Below, piece after piece: positions 7,026 to 9,765 of a stretch of DNA of 9,765 nucleotides. Source of the DNA: Chitinispirillales bacterium (GTDB taxonomy: Bacteria; Fibrobacterota; Chitinivibrionia; Chitinivibrionales; Chitinispirillaceae); NCBI GenBank assembly GCA_031254445.1, contig JAIRUL010000300.1, positions 1 through 9,765 of the forward strand, written 5' to 3'. The number at the start of each line of letters is the position of its first letter. Position 1 is the first letter of the stretch. The notes below the pieces were generated by a model. The model was not told the DNA's origin, did no database searches, and worked only from the letters and a program-made list of their open reading frames with translations. The position numbers and the translations under genes are program-made.

Positions 7026-7830
7026 CCGCCGTTTCCCCCTCCGCCTCCGACACGAAATCCGGCTCCTCCACCTGCATAAACTCCGGGCCCTCGAACCCCG
7101 CTATCCCGAACTCCGTGGCAAGCTTGACGTCGATATCCGATATCGCCTCGGCGAAGATGTACTCCATTATCTGCGACATCTCCTTTATCACAAGCCCCGT
7201 CTCCCGCGTGTAAACCTTCCTGCGGTGGCTAAACGGGCGGCTGTATATCATCACCCCGTCGGAGAGCCTTGTAAGGTTTATGCGGATGGAGACGTGGGCG
7301 AAGAGCATATCCTCGCTGTCGTACTCCTCGAGCGCGTCTATGAAGCCCGTGATCTCGAATTCCGGATTGCGCCCCTCGTCGAACCGGCGCACAAGCCCGC
7401 TTACAAGCTGCGCCGAGGAGATATGCCTGTAGAAGAGGTCGGTCAACATGCGCGTGGGTTTGACGGCCCACGACTTGTAGTTGTAATAGCGCAGCTCGTA
7501 GGGGTTTATGCGGTAGACTATTTGCGAGCGGTTGTACGCCTCCTCGATGGAAAATTCCCGTATGCGTACCGCGCAGGCGTAGGGGTTCTGCATCGCCCGC
7601 TTCTCTAAGGGCTGCGGCATATAGTTGAGCATATAGTACTGCCGCGACGGAGGCTTGCCGCAGCCGGCAAGGAGCGCAAGCGCTGCGCATCCGCAAATAA
7701 ACGCCGCCAAGGGCGCGGGGCCAAACCGCGCCTTTCCGAATGTCCAGCGATAGGCCGGCCGTTTATTGCGGCGCCCGCCGCGCCGATCCATTGAGCGCTG
7801 CGCGCTGAACGCTGAACATTGCCCCGTCAT
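7018..7830 (-). CDS. ABC transport auxiliary lipoprotein (PqiC/ABC_trans_aux type) of the MCE system
   Basis: Lipoprotein partner of an MCE lipid transporter, expected to be anchored in a membrane facing the periplasm and to link the MCE ring to the outer membrane. From the ATG at 7828-7830 it has 270 residues. A basic N-region is followed by hydrophobic 39-54 and the lipobox LLAGC with the lipidated cysteine at 57. The family signature is QYYMLNYMP (64-72) and, at 103-122, a stretch beginning QIVYRINPYEL and ending NYKSWA; this pattern is typical of PF03886-type proteins. The C-terminus is acidic. The start overlaps the mlaD stop as ATGA, and a strong AGAGGG lies 7 bases upstream, so translation is coupled. 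Residues 3-13 come from heptamer repeat DNA, making the N-region unusually long. A second in-frame ATG at 7789-7791 would give 257 residues and lacks a ribosome site. Confidence 0.87.
   Translation of the reverse strand: MTGQCSAFSAQRSMDRRGGRRNKRPAYRWTFGKARFGPAPLAAFICGCAALALLAGCGKPPSRQYYMLNYMPQPLEKRAMQNPYACAVRIREFSIEEAYNRSQIVYRINPYELRYYNYKSWAVKPTRMLTDLFYRHISSAQLVSGLVRRFDEGRNPEFEITGFIDALEEYDSEDMLFAHVSIRINLTRLSDGVMIYSRPFSHRRKVYTRETGLVIKEMSQIMEYIFAEAISDIDVKLATEFGIAGFEGPEFMQVEEPDFVSEAEGETAGD
7789..7823. repeat. Heptamer array D inside the lipoprotein coding start
   Basis: Five contiguous units read on the minus strand as CAATG/CAGCG/CAGCG/CAGCG/CAATG at 7-base steps. TGCGCGCTGAA at 7799-7809 is the exact reverse complement of 6996-7006 in array C. 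The array lies just inside the open reading frame of the lipoprotein, 5-40 bases after its start codon. Confidence 0.85.
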
Positions 7831-8750
7831 CTATTATCCCTCTCTTTGCCCTCGCCCCGTATCAGCAGCGACGGGTTTTCGGAAAGCATCTTCATTAGTT
7901 GGCTTGCGCTCTCTGCCGCGTCGCGCAGGTTCTCCATCGTCACCGAGAAGTCCTCGCGCGTCTGCAGCACCATGAGGGAGACGTTCTCCGTGAGCGTCTT
8001 TACCGACACCACGGCGGAGTCCACCCGCGCGATTAGCTCCGGCACGTTGCCGCCCTCCACGCCCTCCCGAAGCGTCCCCGTCATCGCCTTTATGTCTTGC
8101 GTTATCTTGTGCACTTCGCCCACGGCAAGCTGCACGGTGTCGATGGTCTTCGCCACCGACGGAACCGCGCCGCGGAGGCCGTACAGCACCTCCTTTGCGT
8201 TGCCCGTTATCTCCGCCACGTTGTCGACGGCGACCTTCACCGAACGCAGGCTGTCGGGGTGCGTCACGGTGTTCAGGTGGTCGAGCAGGGACTCTACCTT
8301 ATTAATGAGCGCGTCGGCCTTCTCGCCCACGCTGGCAAAGAGCGACGCGCGCGTCGGGACCACCCCGCCCGGCTTGAGCTGCGCGGACTCGTTGCTCCCG
8401 CCGGAAACCTCCACGTACTTGAGCCCCGTTATCCCGATAAGCCCCGTAGTCGCGTACATGTCGACCCGCATGGGGAACGACTCTATAACGCTCAGCTCCA
8501 CCCGCATCTTGTTGATGTCATGCGGGTTGTAGGTCACCCCCTGAACCTTGCCGATAGCCACGCCGTTGAACTTGACCGCCGCGCCCTGCTCAAGCCCCTG
8601 CAGCGACTCGCCCTCAAAATAAGAGTAGTACGTTTTAGTATGGCGCGTCATCTTCATGCCGACGGGAATAATAATAAACGCGGCGAGTATCGCCATCCCA
8701 ACGATCACAAAAACCCCAAGCCTCATCTTTTGCGCGGCGGTTATGCCCAT
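7827..8750 (-). CDS. mlaD: MCE-domain protein, MlaD family
   Basis: Substrate-binding MCE protein of an ABC lipid transporter; such proteins form a ring in the periplasm, anchored in the inner membrane by an N-terminal helix. The 307-residue protein has one membrane segment at about 11-31, a single MCE domain at about 39-116 (GLEQGAAVKFNGVAIGKVQGV region at 52-72, GLIGITGLKYVEV at 103-115), and a long helical C-terminal part (about 137-292) rich in heptad-like Val/Leu/Ala. It ends with PSLLIRG at 293-299, a tail motif frequent in MCE proteins of this size. It is longer than E. coli MlaD and nearer the size of Mce proteins with helical needles, so it could bridge part of the periplasm. AAGG lies 9 bases before the ATG (8748-8750). 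It follows mlaF after 80 bases and overlaps the lipoprotein gene by four. Confidence 0.93.
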   Translation of the reverse strand: MGITAAQKMRLGVFVIVGMAILAAFIIIPVGMKMTRHTKTYYSYFEGESLQGLEQGAAVKFNGVAIGKVQGVTYNPHDINKMRVELSVIESFPMRVDMYATTGLIGITGLKYVEVSGGSNESAQLKPGGVVPTRASLFASVGEKADALINKVESLLDHLNTVTHPDSLRSVKVAVDNVAEITGNAKEVLYGLRGAVPSVAKTIDTVQLAVGEVHKITQDIKAMTGTLREGVEGGNVPELIARVDSAVVSVKTLTENVSLMVLQTREDFSVTMENLRDAAESASQLMKMLSENPSLLIRGEGKERDNR

Positions 8751-8763
8751 AAAACAAACCCTT

Positions 8764-8777
8764 CAATGCTCAGTGTT
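8764..8777. repeat. Heptamer array E (two units)
   Basis: The + strand reads CAATGCT, CAGTGTT, two contiguous CARYGNN units in the mlaF-mlaD gap. Alone this would be chance level; it is listed because the same motif occurs at three other junctions of the window. Confidence 0.45.
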
Positions 8778-8830
8778 ACCCCTCCCCCATCCTGCCTATT
8801 TATCGACCCGCGCCGCCGCAAACTCAAGCG

Positions 8831-9580
8831 TCAATCCGTCTCTTTCCGCAAAAAAAAGTCCGCCACCGGCCCCTCGCCAATCCCCCGCGCCTCCGAGTAC
8901 GGCCCGTCGAAGAGCGCCTTGCCCTTGTGCAGGAAGAGTATCTTGTCGGCTATCTTCTCTATGGAAAATAATTCGTGCGTCACCACGACGACGGTAATCC
9001 CGAGCGTCTCGCGCAAGCGCAAAAGCAGCGTGTCGAGCCCCGCGCTCGTCACCGGGTCGAGCCCCGCGCTCGGCTCGTCGCAAAAGAGCAGCGGCGGGTC
9101 GAGCGCCAGCGCGCGCGCCAAAGCCGCCCGCTTGCGCATTCCCCCCGAAAGCTCCCCGGGGAAGAGCCCGTAGGCGTGCGGCAGCTCCACCTGCGCGAGC
9201 TTGTAGCGCACTCTCTCGTCCACGACTTTTTGCGGCCCGTCGGTGTGCAGCTCCAAAGGCAGCGCCACGTTCTGCGCCACCGTGAGCGACCCGAGAAGCG
9301 CCCCGTTCTGAAACAGCACCCCGATTCGCCGCAAAACCGCCGAATCCGCGTCGCTCTCCATGTCGTCAAGCTGCCGCCCGAAAACCCGCACCCGCCCCGA
9401 ATACGGCTTGATGAGCCCCACGATGGAGCGCAAAAGCGTAGTCTTCCCGCACCCGCTCCCCCCCAAAATAACCCGTATCTCGGAGGCGCAAAACGCGGCG
9501 TTCACCCCGTCGAGCACGGTCTTGTCGCCGTACCGGACGATTAGGCGCTCTACGGAGACGACTGGGGGCTGATCGGCCAT
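8831..9580 (-). CDS. mlaF: ABC transporter ATPase, MlaF family
   Basis: Cytoplasmic ATPase that powers an MCE lipid transporter together with an MlaE-type permease. All ATP-binding motifs are intact in 249 residues: aromatic Y17, Walker A GGSGCGKTT (40-48, K46), Q-loop Q91, signature LSGGM (144-148), Walker B LLFCDEP (164-170, E169) and switch His at 202. The LSGGMRKRAALARALAL stretch and DEPSAGLDPVTSAGLD are characteristic of the MlaF/Ttg2A branch. It is the first visible gene of the cluster and lies 80 bases ahead of mlaD. The ATG (9578-9580) has no Shine-Dalgarno sequence; directly upstream is TATTATATTATCATT on the minus strand. The permease gene is not between mlaF and mlaD and is not in the window, so it must lie upstream beyond the edge or elsewhere. 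Confidence 0.94.
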   Translation of the reverse strand: MADQPPVVSVERLIVRYGDKTVLDGVNAAFCASEIRVILGGSGCGKTTLLRSIVGLIKPYSGRVRVFGRQLDDMESDADSAVLRRIGVLFQNGALLGSLTVAQNVALPLELHTDGPQKVVDERVRYKLAQVELPHAYGLFPGELSGGMRKRAALARALALDPPLLFCDEPSAGLDPVTSAGLDTLLLRLRETLGITVVVVTHELFSIEKIADKILFLHKGKALFDGPYSEARGIGEGPVADFFLRKETD

Positions 9581-9600
9581 AATGATAATATAATATGTGT
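9581..9600 (-). promoter_or_regulatory. AT-rich box directly ahead of mlaF
   Basis: About 20 bases of almost pure A/T (with -10-like TATATT/TATTAT on the minus strand) touch the mlaF start and stand out against GC-rich flanks. No matching -35 hexamer is clear and no Shine-Dalgarno sequence is present, so either the start is nearly leaderless or the upstream gene is co-transcribed. Confidence 0.3.
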
Positions 9601-9642
9601 GCCCGCGGGGGGACGGTAAAATGTTTCGCCTTGGGGCGGCGG

Positions 9643-9664
9643 GAAGCCTGAGGCCGTAGGCTTT
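9643..9664 (+). other. Short hairpin followed by T-rich DNA
   Basis: AAGCCT (9644-9649) pairs with AGGCTT (9658-9663) around an 8-base loop; on the + strand a T-rich stretch follows (9664-9685). It could act as a weak + strand terminator, but no + strand gene leads into it. It may be chance. Confidence 0.25.
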
Positions 9665-9667
9665 AAA

Positions 9668-9709
9668 GATTTTGATTTTGGCTTTGGCTTTGGCTTTGGC
9701 TTTGACTTT
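9668..9709. repeat. Hexamer tandem repeat (seven units, GRYTTT)
   Basis: Seven uninterrupted 6-base units on the + strand: GATTTT twice, GGCTTT four times, GACTTT once. It lies about 90-130 bases upstream of the mlaF start. The four identical central units form a true simple-sequence repeat that can change copy number. Confidence 0.9.
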
Positions 9710-9718
9710 GAAGTCAAA
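9701..9718. repeat. Perfect 8-base inverted repeat
   Basis: TTTGACTT and AAGTCAAA are separated by two bases. The left arm is the last part of the hexamer array and the right arm opens the 14-base direct repeat. It could be an operator-like palindrome, though it may arise simply from the repeat structure. Confidence 0.5.
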
Positions 9719-9756
9719 TTCTTTATTCAGACGTAGCCTATAAAGTCAAATTCTTT
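9711..9756. repeat. Pair of 14-base direct repeats
   Basis: AAGTCAAATTCTTT occurs exactly at 9711-9724 and again at 9743-9756, a 32-base step. A second, imperfect pair (12 of 14 bases) is CGTAGGCTTTAAAG at 9655-9668 and CGTAGCCTATAAAG at 9732-9745. The region 9581-9765 holds no supported gene; it consists of these repeats plus the AT-rich box next to mlaF. Confidence 0.8.
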
Positions 9757-9765
9757 TAAATCTTT

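Noticed and set aside
6991..7823. Reading the heptamer arrays as a CRISPR array.
   Set aside because: Units are 7 bases with no spacers, and no cas gene is present.
7819..9544. Long + strand open frames opposite mlaF, mlaD and the lipoprotein (for example 8097-9173).
   Set aside because: They are antisense to genes with intact family motifs, are rich in Arg/His/Pro as expected from reverse reading of GC-rich codons, and show no domain or ribosome site.
9602..9609. GC palindrome CCCGCGGG near the mlaF leader as an operator.
   Set aside because: An 8-base GC palindrome is expected by chance in this GC-rich DNA and has no supporting context.
9581..9745. In-frame extension of MlaF upstream through the hexamer array, which would read as a Lys-Ala repeat.
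   Set aside because: The frame is open back to an in-frame TGA at 9746-9748 but contains no ATG, GTG or TTG start before 9580, and MlaF is already full length from the ATG at 9578-9580.

Overview
The window is a GC-rich stretch from a diderm (Gram-negative-type) bacterium. This follows from an MCE/Mla-type lipid transport cluster, a lipoprotein signal with a lipobox, a probable outer-membrane beta-barrel protein and Sec signal peptides. All seven genes I support lie on the minus strand, so transcription runs from high to low coordinates. The phylum cannot be fixed from the sequence. The long-form phosphofructokinase (N-terminal extension, GGDGT plus PKTIDND) and the MscS protein with a large N-terminal extracytoplasmic domain would fit groups such as Fibrobacterota, spirochaetes or other FCB-like diderms, but that is inference only.

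Layout in transcription order. At 9581-9765 there is a gene-free, repeat-rich leader with a hexamer tandem array, two direct repeats and a palindrome. Then comes a tight cluster: an MlaF-type ABC ATPase (8831-9580), a single-MCE-domain MlaD-type protein (7827-8750), a PqiC/ABC_trans_aux-type lipoprotein (7018-7830, sharing an ATGA stop/start with mlaD), and a 594-residue putative outer-membrane protein (5192-6976). These four probably form one trans-envelope lipid (or hydrophobic solute) transport unit: ATPase in the cytoplasm, MCE ring in the periplasm, lipoprotein and barrel at the outer membrane. No MlaE permease lies between the ATPase and the MCE protein, and none is visible in the window.

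Next, behind its own AT-rich upstream region, is an orphan protein (4054-5115) whose central part looks like a PD-(D/E)XK nuclease core. It is followed by a small secreted protein of unknown function with a perfect Shine-Dalgarno sequence (3365-3976), an ATP-type 6-phosphofructokinase (1888-3213), and the first 588 residues of a large MscS-family channel that runs off the left edge (1-1766).

The most unusual signal is a dispersed family of heptamer repeats, consensus CARYGNN, found at four gene junctions (five short arrays, in both orientations). One array lies inside the 5' coding region of the lipoprotein, where gain or loss of one 7-base unit would shift the reading frame. Two opposed arrays downstream of pfk form a long imperfect hairpin. 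No tRNA, rRNA, CRISPR array, transposase or phage gene was seen.
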